From positions 434,001-498,000 of the forward strand of contig JBAMDO010000066.1 of assembly GCA_037074765.1 (NCBI GenBank): a DNA stretch of 64,000 nucleotides. The letters are read 5' to 3'. The DNA comes from Mansonella perstans. Lineage: Eukaryota; Nematoda; Chromadorea; Rhabditida; Onchocercidae. Positions 52,059 through 64,000 of the stretch are shown piece after piece; position 1 is the first letter of the stretch, and every line of letters begins with the position of its first letter. The position numbers and the translations under genes were made by a program. The notes beneath the pieces were generated by a model. It did not search any database, had not been told where the DNA came from, and was given only the letters and a program-made list of their open reading frames with translations.

Positions 52059-52499
52059 GTTTTGGCATTTTTATATTTTCCCATATTGATTTGTTTTGTA
52101 TAAACTTTGTTAATTTCATTAATTACCGATTACAATCATGATGAAAAGCCAACAAATAAGAAATGCTTCCTAACAGATGCACATGATACTTTTTTTTTTC
52201 ATTTAATATGAAAAAACGCTACTACTGTGCTGAAAAATAATTCAAACGAATTTTAAATTTGTTACTGTAAATGTAGAGTAAATAGTAATACTCAGCAAAG
52301 ATGCATACGATGTATATAACACAAATAAAATAAAACGCTCATAAAATACTCAATAACAATCATGTGAATTTATTTATTTACATATACTAAACGAATTAAA
52401 GAATTAGAAACTTGTACTGATAATTTTCCTTTTTTTTATTCTTCTCTCACACTTAATTTTTTGAAATTTCATCTAATTTCCTCTAACAACTTCATTTCA

Positions 52500-52703
52500 T
52501 TAATATCGTCGTATATTCTTCGACAGTAAACTTATAATGTAATCAATAGCTTGATGCTTCAGTTGTTCAGTAATATGTAAATGGCCAAGAATCAGTGCTT
52601 TACAAGCATTTTCATTCTTAAGTTTTAAACACAACGTTTGCTCACACATAGCCCGCAAAGGTAAGTAAGAAACTTTCTTCATCTTCTTCATAAAGAACTG
52701 CAT
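52500..52703 (-). pseudogene. BTB-BACK fragment, SPOP/MATH-BTB-like
   Basis: A minus-strand open frame contains PLRAMCEQTLCLKL, NENACKALILGHLHITEQLK and HQAIDYI. This matches the end of the BTB and start of the BACK/3-box of SPOP-type cullin-3 adaptors, where the pattern is L-x-x-MCE..L......A..IL.LAD.H....LK..A..FI. Upstream sequence (52704-52950) shows no BTB core or MATH domain, and no acceptor precedes the fragment, so it looks like a decayed relic rather than a live exon. It lies just outside the 3' end of retroelement copy 2. Confidence 0.55.
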
Positions 52704-54144
52704 TACGACCTTGTCTACTGTTCAACGCATCGCAAATTGTCCTCAATCACTATTGCTTACAAGATATACTTTAAAATTGCCATCTATAATAGGAATATTT
52801 TCGAAATACCATTACAGACTAAATCAGTAGCAGAAGTTGTGGCAGGAGTGAAAGTAGCAGGAAAAGCATATTGGTTATTTTCAGGATCATGACAACATTG
52901 CCTGTCAGCTTCTAAAGTACTAATCATAGTCTAAAATGCTGATCGATGATAAAGAAATTAGCGATCCTGCAAATATATTACTGTAAAATTTAGTATACAC
53001 AATTGCCATACCACGCTTCCCTAATAGACAAATAAACAAAACCAGCCCAAGTTAAATACCGTAGTTTGTCAATTTATGCAGATATGTATAAATTTACATT
53101 GCTTATTGCCTGACATTTCTGGAATTGCCATATAAAAGAAATTTGAATTTGGACATGTCGAGATCACTATGGTTGGAAATTATAACAACTAAATTTGCAC
53201 CAACTTGCGCAATCTTTTATTTCAAAAAAACAAGTTTTTTTTGCAAAATTCTGTGCAAATCACTATTCAATTGAGAACCATATTAAGCTATTACTTGAAT
53301 TGATCATGATTTTGCTGATCTGTAATTTAAATCACAAATTCATGATCAATCAACATGATTAACATGTCTAATTGGACTCTTCTTGCATTCAAGTGATTTG
53401 ATGCATTATTAACTTTCTATGAACAATTAACAGAATAAGAGGAAATGTCACCATCACTAGTAAATATCTCACATATTTCGCCAATAGTTGCATCTTTTAG
53501 ATAGATCAAAGACAATATAAAAATTTAGAACCGAATGATGTATCAACAATGATTCATTTAAATAATTTTTATTTTGCAGCATACCACAAATAAACAAAAG
53601 AATCAATGCACATTATCATACTGTAATTATTCGGATTGTTTAATAAGGGAGAATCAAAAAATTTTTGATATATTTTTTTCAGAACAAATAGCATATAGTA
53701 TCTCCTGATACAATCATCGAATATATTATATATAAAATGACAAACATTTTGTAATGAGTGAAAACGAAAGGTCTCAATCGATAGCCGTAAAAATATAGAA
53801 ATTTGAAATCATGCATAAATATCTTACGCTAAAATTATATTCTTGAAAATAAATTTTTGATATTTACCAGCTGGAAATACATATGTTCAAAATTAATACA
53901 AATAAGCAAAAAAACCGCCAATAAAATCCGTCTCTGAGTTATCAAATTTGAGTTACATTAAAAGCAGGTTCATAAAAACAACCTCGATGAAATGAAAATT
54001 AAAATGCGCAGAAATTCCTTGAATTTCATTCAAAACCACATTTGAGAGAAAAATGACAATCCTCAAGTTGAACTGAAATTTCTTCAAAAACTTCAACTAG
54101 GAAGCGAAATTTTATAAATAAGATTCAACACAACAATTATTAGT
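52704..54144. other. SOCS 3' flank, no gene recognised
   Basis: About 1.4 kb of AT-rich DNA. A minus-strand open stretch around 52785-52935 (containing CCHDPENNQYAFPATFTPA) has reasonable composition but no recognised domain. The 3' UTR of the SOCS-like gene should lie in the upper few hundred bases. Confidence 0.4.
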
Positions 54145-56580
54145 CTATGTACCAATTCGAGATGGAACATTACTTGATCCAGTCGCCGCTGTTTCAATTG
54201 ATGATAAGGTATAAAAGTGTAAGAGATCCGTATCCGGTGTGTGATTCACCGTTTTAACGGGATGCTTATAATGATATTCCTTAATAAAGCTTTTCAGTAA
54301 AAGCGGCAAGTTCAACTTTTCGACACCATCGTAACTTGTTAAGCTTGCTATGCGAGCACGACAAATATGCTGAAACGAATACAATTCCCTATAGTTACTA
54401 TAAAGGCCAAATCGTAATTTTCTAGTTTCCAATTAACAATGAAGTGATCAGTGCATAAAAGTTTCTCAAAAACCAAAAAAAAAATATTCACTGACCAGCA
54501 GCGGGAAAACAAAGTTTCGCAGCAATGGTATCGATAGTTGTGGTTCAAAAAATAAACATCTGAAAATTGGCATTTTAAGAAATAATAAGTTCTCATTCTC
54601 CTCAATATGATGACAGCAACAATAATGACTTAAAAAATCGGTTAGTTAACAATCAGAAAACTTTATCTAGCAAAAATTAATGTCTCAATCGTGCCAACAA
54701 TTTATAATCTCCGGAATCTTACTTGACTGGATCTTTATAATACGCGATAAGCGTAGTTATCGTGCTTGCAGAATAAATTGATGGATCGGAAAAATCAAAA
54801 CTGAAACGATGATTTTTTTGCTCAATACGTGCATGTAGCGTACGCTTATATCGACGAAACGATACTGAGAATAAATATTCTGACTGCGCACTATCACGCA
54901 ATAAAAATGTACCTGAAATGCATTCATTTGATTGATTGATATTTCTGGTATTTTCTGGTATTCATTGGTACCTTCTACGGATGTTTTGAACAAGTAAGCA
55001 GCATTATTAACAGGTTGCTTACTAGTGGCTAACAAAATCACTTAAAATAATTTTGAAATATCAAACTACGGTTTGTATGCAAATACTAAAAAACAATTCA
55101 CAATATTAAAACCACGGATTTTTTTAGAAACAAGGATTTTTTAAAGCATGAAATTTATGTAGCAAAATTCCTATTCACATCAACTTAACATAACTCAAGA
55201 AAACTTACCCTCTGGCTTGTTGTCCAATAATGCTTCCGCTTCATAACGATCCATAATACCCCAATAATACGGGGAATCAATAATTAAATCGAGTCTTGGT
55301 ACGAGACAATTTGTATAGTGAACTGATATATGCACTTTATAAGGCTCATCTTTAGGCATTAAATCTGTAAATGAAAATGAGGAAAAATGCGCAGCTACTG
55401 TAAGATATGGCTAACAAAACATCATTATTTTAAACATGACATAAAGTCTGCAATGCTAAAAAATGAAGACTATACTTTGCAGTAATGTTCGTGCAGCTGG
55501 TTCTGATTGTTCGGCACCAGTATCAGCAGAGAGCAGATATCTCACTCGACAATTTCTGGTTGCTGAAAAAGCATAGCAATAGAGAAAAACTTGGCAAACA
55601 ATCATCAAACTTTAAAGGTTGTGTGTATATGCCATAAACAGACAGACAAGCTTCATATATATAATAAATATAGTTCACCCAATAATTTCTATGGCAAATT
55701 TTTTGTAAAATTTCCTGCAGATTTCAGCACATTAGATATAAAATACATCTTATTGTTCATCAATGATATCAAAGTTGCAAAATAGATGCATGATTTAATA
55801 GATTTGAAAACGATGTAAATTGATCTAAATGGTTTTTGAATAACTTCCACCAACATACCTTGCACAGATTGTGAAAGATTCACTTCGGAAGGAATTTCTC
55901 TCAATTCTATATTCATTTCTTCATTCACATCCACTCTTTCATTGTCAGTAGTATTTACAGGAAAACATGACACCAACGCCATATGAATGCGCCTAACAAA
56001 AGACGGAATCGTTTATCAACAACCATCAAATTGAGTTTGCATTTCTTTATAATGGATTATTTAGCAAATTATTAGAAGTGAATTAAAGAATAAAATTAAG
56101 TCAGCTAAACTTAATAGCTTAATTAAACTTAATAAATCACAATTTACTGATGTCATTAAAAGCTAGCTCAAAAATGTGCATATTCCTCATCTTATTGAGC
56201 TGAAAACACAGGATTACTTCAAATAACATTTTTTAGCCCTTATTTGTCTTGGAAAAATTCAAATATAAAAATGTCAAAACTATCAAATTGTATGCATTTT
56301 TTCCTTGGAAATATCATGTAATACATATTGTCTACCGACTATGAATGAATAAAGCAACTCTTACAGAAACAGACAATTAAACAAATACTTAAATCGAAGT
56401 AAGTCAAATAACTAAAAATAAATGAGAACGTATAACGATAAATTGTTATAATAAACAACTGGTTTAATTAAGATAAAACAAACAAATAATCATTAAATAT
56501 GTTCAACCAAAGAAACTATGCTCAACTTACCTAGCAATATTCCTACTTCGAGAATATACTTCCACGGAGGATTTTATCAT
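54145..56580 (-). CDS. SOCS4/5: suppressor of cytokine signalling, SOCS4/5-like
   Basis: SH2/SOCS-box adaptor expected to bind phosphotyrosine and link partners to an elongin B/C-cullin 5 ubiquitin ligase. Exons: 56531-56580, 55859-55992, 55476-55562, 55209-55364, 54723-54912, 54496-54559, 54145-54369; 906 nt, 301 residues, phases consistent. The SH2 domain starts around [15 protein letters not shown] and [20 protein letters not shown] (FLVR-type Arg148), with [20 protein letters not shown]. The extended loop and SOCS box follow: CLFFEP (about 207), [15 protein letters not shown] (from 228), [15 protein letters not shown]. Both the [18 protein letters not shown] block and the SYDG...KEYHYK SOCS box are SOCS4/5 signatures. 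The N-terminal region is only about 85 residues, far shorter than in vertebrate SOCS4/5. A 36-residue tail follows the SOCS box. The start at 56580 is chosen as the first ATG in an exon whose acceptor is probably tgcattgcag near 56640. Confidence 0.9.
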
Positions 56581-56659
56581 CGTCGTAAAACAATCCTTTG
56601 AACAAAAAAACTTTGTAAATGCTATAATGCAATGTGAAGCTGCAATGCAAATAACACAA

Positions 56660-58036
56660 TATCAGTCCCTGGAAATAATATTTAATATAATATATCGAAT
56701 AATATTAATAAATAACAAGACCCGTACTTTCGCACAGTAAATTTTCCAAATTAATTGTCGCAACTGCTTTAAATACTACTATCATCATCAGCTCAACTGT
56801 TAAATGAATTAAATCGAATGAAATGACAAGTCTCTATTTAGAAGACTAATTCATGATTTCAACACACCACCATAATCAACATGACGTGCTGCACTTTATA
56901 ACTGAACATAATGATACATTGGAATGAACAGAACAAATTTTAAAGATTTCCCGAAAATAGTTATCGTCAATATTTAAATAGTGCGCTGAAAAAAACGAAA
57001 ATATTCGTCACCAAAACGAAAAAATTCGTCATCAGACAGAAATTCTAACAAATGAAAATTTGAAAAATGCTAAAAAATTTCAACACATGTTTCATCCAAT
57101 TTTGGCAACGAATCTACTAAAAATTATAAAAAAATACTTGGCAATCAAACTTTAATCAGGTTTTATTTGTTACAACACCAATCTAGATATCAAATTGTTT
57201 AAATATATGGAGCCAGATCAGTAGGACAGTGTCTTCGCAAGTTATTTAAAATTTTCCAACATGACATTCTGCAGTTTAATTAACTGATGCCAATAACCAT
57301 TTTGTTGTTCTAACGAAGTTTTACAAAGATAAAATTTTCATATATAAGAGATTTCATCCTAAATTGATGTTAAATAACATAGCAAAGAGATGAATTTCAT
57401 TTTAAGTTAACATTAAATAACTTCCTGAGAGAAAAACAACAGAAAAAAAATCCCATACCTTGCAAAATTACTGCTTTTGTTATTGCTATATGTACATATC
57501 CAAAAATTCAATATTTTCTCTGAAAAAGCACATAATAAAAAGAAGGAACGAAATAATTTGTATGACTGCTGGCCATTTTATTACGGACTAAATAGTCGTA
57601 AATTAGTTTTTTTAATTATGATAACTTGAAGTTATTCATATTCTAAAAATATTCAACATAACACTAACTCTTATAACAGCAAATGTGCCAAACAATATGA
57701 CAAAATTACAAGGCTTTTAGGACCTAGTCACAATAGATCTTGAAATGTCTTAATCGAAAAAAACTCAAGTATTTAATATAATTCAATCCAGCAAAGCACA
57801 GACAAATCAAAAAAAAACACAGCAGAAGAAAAAAAACAAGAAAAAAACTTAACAGAATTCCTTACACATTAAAAAACCTGTTTGCTTCTTATTTGAATGC
57901 TATTAGATATAAAAGTTTCAGAAGCAATCTAAATACTACAATATCTAATAGATCCATTTATGAAGTATATAATTCTATTAGATTTCAAGGAAAATAATAA
58001 ACAAGAAAAGTAATACTAAGTGGAACACTGCAAGTT
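56660..58036. other. SOCS 5' flank, no gene recognised
   Basis: AT-rich DNA between the first SOCS exon and the putative small membrane-protein gene. Several acceptor-like sites occur, including tatttccag near 56677, whose use would open a different frame into SOCS exon 1. No protein domain was seen. Confidence 0.45.
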
Positions 58037-58763
58037 TCAATTAAAGAAAAATTCCAAAAGACTAACTTTTTCACATAAAACAACTTTACGAGTGAACGTT
58101 TGATAAACCATATTACCAATAACAAGAAAAATCAAAGCCAATGAAACAGTTATCACAATTCCGGCTGAACCTTTGATTATCATTGCACCATAATCAGTTC
58201 CTCGCTATATAAATATAAATTGTATTAAATCACTAATAAAAAGTTGCCAAATATAAAAAAGGAAAAATTTCCACATAATTAAAATACAGCAGATAAGTGA
58301 CTTGCACAACCCGCTGAGAAATGAACTGAAATAGCATAGCAGAAAAAAGACCGCTATATATGGAAACATTTAACAGAATAGATTTTAACACTAATCCTGT
58401 AAAATAGCTGAAAAAGTCAGTGAATTATTTTGTTGCAGTGAAAAGCTAGTTTAAATTAAACTTTTTGCAATCAAAGCAAACAGTTCTTGCCTCCCGTAAA
58501 TTTATGATTGCTTTAAAAATTGCGCTTTAAAAAGCTAAAAAACTCCTGAAACATCTATTTCTTCTTACACTAATTCTCCTTCCCTCTTAAGATAGATCGG
58601 AATATTTGACGGAATGTTTGTTTTCGAATCGGATGCGATTTGAAATAAGAGTGCTACACCAAGTGATGAATGAGATTATGTTAACAAGAATAAAAACCAA
58701 CAAGCATTGAGCAAATTTCAACAGGAAGAACTGGTTTTAAAAATGTCATACCTGTTCCAACAT
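58037..58763 (-). CDS. candidate small single-pass membrane protein
   Basis: Two exons fit good splice signals. The first is a 14-nt exon (58752-58765) carrying ATG and coding MLEQ, between tatgattcag and GTATGA. The second (58067-58204) codes RGTDYGAMIIKGSAGIVITV and then SLALIFLVIGNMVYQTF and TRKVVLCEK. Residues about 19-37 form one clear membrane helix with a basic cytosolic side. The frame either reads through to TGA at 58037-58039, giving about 59 residues, or uses the donor AAA|GTTAGT at 58066 to join an unidentified downstream exon. No family is recognised. The downstream neighbour is the SOCS gene, about 1.5 kb away on the same strand. Confidence 0.45.
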
Positions 58764-58765
58764 TT

Positions 58766-59976
58766 CTGAATCATATAAAATGACTCACAACAGGATGCAA
58801 ACTTGATATGATTGAAAAAATACACTTATGCTGAAATGAAACCTATCACAAATTGTAGCAATGAAATTATGACTAAAAAATTAAGCCGTTGATATTAAAG
58901 ATCAGTAATACGATCCACGCTTACTAATACAAAACACTTAGATATGTCCGGTTTCAGCGTGCAATTCATCTTTTGGGCGTAATTTCTCCTGCCGTCTAAT
59001 CTTTAACAGATAAAATTACCAATATCTTCCTTGGAGTTCCCGAGAATAGACAGATGTCACATAACCTTGGTATCGCCCAATCTTGACTAACAGGAAGGCA
59101 GCGTTAGCTTATATACTTCTTGAAAAAGTATTAATTACAATCATAATGTAAAGCTTTTGCAATTCACTAATCTATTATTCCACTGCTTTAAAACGCAAAA
59201 AGTAAACATAAAAATTAAAGATATGAAATCGATTTCAAATTTTGAATGAGATTCAAACTATAATCTCTTATATGACTTCGCAAAACATCAAAATAGCATT
59301 CTAAAAAGAGAAATTAAAAAGATAACGGAAAAAAAAGGAAAAAACATTCGACAGTTCAGTTAAATAATATTTCGTTCATTAGCGAATTTTTGATTAATAG
59401 TCACAGCAGTGAACGTCAAATTTATTTCAGAAAATTATACGAGATTAAAAGAACAAATTCATTAATTAGAAGAGTAGATTCAAGATTATACTGAATAAAT
59501 TACACGTGAAGATCAAAGTGCCACGTATAAGCTCACTAACTAATGAACAGAATCCGTATTCAAGTAAGTATGGAAATAGTTACACAATGCCGTGAACTTT
59601 AACATAATGCAGCGCTGGATTTTAAAACAAGATTCGAAAATAAGGCGAAAGAAAAATATGCAAATTTAAAAAACGGTCATTTCTAAATGAAGAAATGACG
59701 AGGAATGATACTTTTTGGAAGCTAACATAAAAGAGAAGAATTTCTTTGCACCTTAAAACATTATGTGCAAAAAATTTGCTGAGAAGAAATCAAAAATGAT
59801 AAAAATTGATTTAAAAACTTATCCTAAAAAACGCCTAGAAATGATTTGTACTGTTAAAGCATTGCTAAAAATAACCTGATATATCAACCTCTTAATTCTC
59901 AACGTAAACAATGTCAGTCAGAAAAATCTTTCCATTCTTCAGACAAAGAGAGGAGTTCTAATTTCCAATCGAGGTG
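58766..59976. other. AT-rich intergenic DNA, nothing recognised
   Basis: About 1.2 kb between the RFC1 stop codon and the candidate small membrane-protein gene. No open frame or repeat stands out. It must hold the RFC1 3' UTR and any promoter for the small gene. Confidence 0.5.
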
Positions 59977-62900
59977 TCATTGTTTTTTACCTTGTCCTCT
60001 TCCTGTAATTCCACGACCGGTGCGTCCTCCACGGCTACTACCACCACTTGCTTTGTAACCGCTTGTTTCTGAAAAATATCAATAGAAAAATCAAAGCAAC
60101 ATTTTTTCCCTACAGTTGATCAATTTATATTAAAATAAAAAAGTACGTAACAAAGAAATCAGAAAAAAGTCGTCTTTATCATAAAAACCGAAAATAAATT
60201 CTTTGCTTACTTTTATTATCACCAGCAGAATTGGTTTTCTTTATGACATCAGCAAAAAAATTGTCACTGTCGCTTTCTCCGTCGGAATCTTCATTTTCAC
60301 CATCAACCTGCTCAACCAAATTGCCTTCTTCATCTACTTCAAGATCCAAATCTAAGCCTTAAAACAAATTTTTATAAACCAAAACTTCTTATTTCCAATC
60401 TCTACGAAATCCGAATATTCCCTATCTTTCAAGTTCAGACTGCGCGACTGATAACGTTTGGAAGACTGCTTTACATCAATTCATAAGAGCTTAAGTTATT
60501 TGACGGAATTAGTGTAAAATTTTGATGGAATTAGTGCAAACCTTCTACTAGGATTCAAAAATTTTACAAATTATAAAAACTCACCTTTCACTAACTTCTT
60601 TCGCCCTTTTACTAAAGTTTCTAGCGCATATGGCAAAATAATATGCTCCTTATTCAAACTTCGTGTAAGAGCTGCTTTGACCTGAAGAAAAGAACCGAAA
60701 ATTAGATCTTACATGAGAAATAACTCAGTAAATGAAAGAGATCGTTAGAAAATTAATACCTTAGCTGGAATAGCAGCTCCTGGATCTTTCATACCAGGCC
60801 AAACAGCCAATTCAGCAACTGATTCAATATCATCTTTGATCAAATTGTACTCTTTATACAGATTGATAACATCACTAAAATTTTTCATTAAGATTAAAAA
60901 ATAGAATACTTCAAAAAAATTTTTGTAGCATGCATTTCTAAGCAAGAACAAAACATCTTTTGTAAATTAGATGCCCCAAAATAATGATGACAAGACTTCC
61001 AATTCAGTTCGGCCCAACAGCAAGCAAAAAGCTCTGCATCTTAAGCAATTCAAATATATTTTCAAAATAAATATAATTGAGAAAATCACTAACTTTATAC
61101 CATCGCTCTCTTTATCTAACAATGAGCGGCAGTAGCTGTGTCGTAGAAAAGGAACATAATCAAGTATCATAGGAAAGACGGCAGCATATGTTCTGAATCC
61201 TCATTAATGTTAAGAAAAACCGAGTAAGTACAGAAAAAAGAACAAGTTTGAAATATAATTCTTACAAGTTAATAATTTCTGCAAATTCTGTATACTTTCT
61301 AAATAATGTGTCATTTCAAATTTATAAAAAATTTGAAATACAACTGAACACTACTATCGACAGCTGACTATAAGTTGATTGACATTTAAATAATGATGCT
61401 AAAACATTATTTCATCAAGTATCTTTACTTAATGTGCTAACTAATATGTAAACTTTTAAAAAGTCCCAACATCATGCCTTCAAATATGTTATCACTAGGA
61501 AGACTTCATTTTTTCCACATGTTTCACCTATACGTACCCCACTACTAAAAGTTAACCTTAGATAAGTATGAGTCATTAGCTGACGTAACAATCGCTGACG
61601 TTTATTAAACGTCGAATTCTTTCCCAACCATGACGGAAAATTAATCATTCCTTTCATGTAACCATTCATGTAAAAAGTTGGTACCACAGATGAAAACAAT
61701 GCCTATAAATAAACACAGATGTATTTGAAAAAATATATTTATTCTTTTTAATTTACAAGAAAACAAGGAAACAACTATTTATAGATAAACATTCAAAGTA
61801 TATAAAATATGATTGCTTTTCAACAAAACAACCAATAACTAACTTGTTCATTAAGAAGTGTCCATGCACCTGTTGTTCGAATAATTCGATCGATTATATC
61901 ACCTTCTGAGATACTGTTCGCAGCTTTCTTCAATGCACATAATCGCTCACTGGTACTGCAAATTACAAATATGAAAACTAAAATAAAGGCACGTCAAATA
62001 AAATGTTGTAAATTCGGGAAATTTGATCATGCACTTATCATCATGTAAAGTAACAATAACTGATAATGTTTAAAGCACAACATGCCATATCTTGAAAAAT
62101 CTTAAGCTTTGTGGTTATTGGATGAAATCGCATACTACAACAAGTAGATTATAAATGAATAAGGTTATATTTGAGATGATGTGTTCTGAGATGCTTTTAA
62201 AGCTGCTTTACAAAATACATATTAACAGCAATGAATAGAGACTGAATAATGGCTCTAAATGATACTTTAATGATATATAGAATAAGGCAATTTGTGAAAA
62301 TTTATGCAGTGATTTTTTCTTTCCTTTTTTCCTTTTGAAAGTTACCTCATCTTTGAGTCCTGTACAAATGGATAATTTTCCTGCACAAAAAGTGGCATAA
62401 TTGAAGGATCAACAAAAAACATTTGTTGTTTCTCCCATGTTTGCGTGTTAATATTCAAAAGGCGACGTGCTGCTTCAAAAGGATTCTGCAAGAAATAGAA
62501 ATAAACTGATTACTTTTGTATCTTATTTTTATTCTTCTTGAATTAATTTTGTCTTTCTATTTTGCAAACATTTCTAGCCTTCACGGTTTGACAGCTTACA
62601 TATTTAAGTGTTATTAATATCCAAATTGTGCACTGAATATACTTATGGTCAGAAAGAGTGTTGAAAAAAAATTGAAATGGATATGTAGGACTTTAATACA
62701 CTATTCCAAACACTTCATTGTAACCATATGTCTCAAATACAAAAACATTGATCTAAGCCAAATCATTTCTACGATTCTTTCTAAAATTAAAGCTTTTTCC
62801 TACAAAACCGTGAATACTGTCACGAAAAAAATTCGTTTCAAAGTATTTTTATGGAATATGATGTCTTAAGACCTCATGTGACTGAAAACTTACAATCGCA

Positions 62901-64000
62901 GCATCTTTGCTCTGTATTTCCTTTCCGCTTCCACCTGAACTTAATAGCTGCAAATTGTAAATTGACTGACGAACATCATGTTGTGCGGTTTCAATAATTC
63001 CATCCATTACTTCTTTATCAACTTTTAAATGTTCTTGGCATACAATGGTAAGCAGTCTTGCCTGAAAAACAGAAAAATCACATAAACAGAGAATGGCTGA
63101 TGAAATTTTATCGTAGTAAATTACATTCACTGTCGGTACAAATATTGAATTCCTCAAACTATAAGATGCCTTTGAACATGATGAGGCTTACGATTTAATT
63201 TAGCACAATTGCTTTTTGTTGTTCTCCCCTTCGTAGTTTAAGATTTACTTGAAAATAGAACAATTACTAAATCTACAAATATTTTCAAGCCTCACAAATT
63301 GCCGAAAAAAGGAACTGAAAGCGGTAATTATGAAAACCAGTTTAAAAGAAAAAAATGCAAAAAAGACCCTGATTTGCTCAACACGTGGTCTCTGAAACCG
63401 CACATCAAAACAGTAATTCACTAGTGAACGCATCTTTTGCGATTGTCGATCATTGCATATACAAATTATTGGTATCAGCGTTTCCTTGATCATTTGGATT
63501 AATTCAGCGATCTGCAAACAAAACAATAAGACTTGAGCAAAAGCAAAATAGACCTTCAATGGTATCTGAAAACTAAACTTTGACCACGAAAATTTTCCAG
63601 AGCTAAAGCCCAGTATTTCAAATTCAAATTCAAAAAATAGCTAATACACCCAAGCCAAGTTTCTGAAGCATAATACCAAATTCTCGGTCTTGAAGTATTG
63701 GACAAATCTAATTCGCAAATAAAAACCACTAATAAATAACTTGTATAATTTCAAAATTTACCCCTGCTCGGTCATCATTTCCACTCATACCATCCACTTC
63801 GTCCATAATCAGTACATGTGTTATCTCGCTGGATGTATTTGCTGCAAGCAAAAGAATTTGGTCAATCAGCTTTGGTTAGTTCAGGATTCCAAATTCTATA
63901 TTTTTGGCTTTGTAACTTGACAGAAATCTCTCTATAGGATTTTTTATTGTTTAACAAAATTTACTTTTACGCGCAATTGAATTATTTAAGTAATCATCCA
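59977..64000 (-). CDS. rfc-1: replication factor C subunit 1, C-terminal part (5' end outside window)
   Basis: Large subunit of the clamp loader that opens and loads PCNA at primer ends in the nucleus. Exons: 63965-64000 (continuing right), 63762-63841, 63368-63511, 62894-63061, 62346-62485, 61844-61955, 61534-61702, 61094-61199, 60760-60874, 60585-60681, 60211-60357, 59977-60068; about 468 residues here. AAA+ features seen are Walker B HVLIMDEVDGMSGNDDRAG, sensor-1 region IPIICICNDRQSQKMRSLV, and the RFC1 block YCFDVRFQRPRVEQIR; Walker A lies beyond the window. The RFC1-specific C-terminal domain follows: MPLFVQENYPFVQ, INFPSWLGKNS, DGINDVINLYKEYNLIKDD, DPGAAIPAKVKAALTRSLNK. An acidic stretch (EDSDGESDSDNFF) and a short Gly/Arg tail (SRGGRTGRGITGRGQ) end the protein. 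The 61534/61199 junction could be placed alternatively; the one chosen is the only phase-consistent solution found. Confidence 0.92.

Overview
This is a strongly AT-rich, intron-rich eukaryotic window. Its gene content points to a nematode, most likely a filarial or other clade III parasite. The evidence for that is a eukaryotic RNA-dependent RNA polymerase of the EGO-1/RRF-1 type used in nematode small-RNA silencing, short coding exons bounded by AG acceptors and GT donors with introns of about 60-500 bp, and BEL/Pao LTR retrotransposons. The species cannot be named from the sequence alone. No rRNA, tRNA or CRISPR was seen.

Layout. (1) 1-13139, minus strand: 24 exons of an RNA-dependent RNA polymerase, with the C-terminus cut off by the left edge just after the catalytic DLDGD motif. 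(2) 13.1-27.8 kb: AT-rich DNA with no gene I can support; it holds an (AC)18 array, a 13-copy 41/43-bp minisatellite and a lone ankyrin-like fragment. (3) 27766-31459, plus strand: a complete nine-exon non-receptor protein-tyrosine phosphatase of 403 residues, including a 19-nt microexon. (4) 31.5-37 kb: AT-rich DNA with a conspicuous cluster of hairpin-forming inverted repeats at 35.96-36.23 kb. (5) 37.0-52.1 kb: a retrotransposon graveyard of four BEL/Pao copies. Two are on the minus strand, two on the plus strand; two are joined head-to-head, and the last is interrupted by a solo LTR with a 5-bp target-site duplication. (6) 52.5-52.7 kb: a decayed BTB/BACK (SPOP-like) fragment. (7) 54145-56580, minus: a seven-exon SOCS4/5-like adaptor with an SH2 domain and a SOCS box. 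(8) 58037-58763, minus: a possible very small single-pass membrane protein. (9) 59977-64000, minus: the C-terminal half of replication factor C subunit 1, running off the right edge.

The host genes do not form a single pathway. The RdRP would make secondary small RNAs that silence, among other targets, retroelements like those found here. The PTP and SOCS genes belong to phosphotyrosine signalling. RFC1 loads PCNA during DNA replication. All exon boundaries were placed by eye from splice consensus, phase agreement and family motifs; transcript data would be needed to confirm them.
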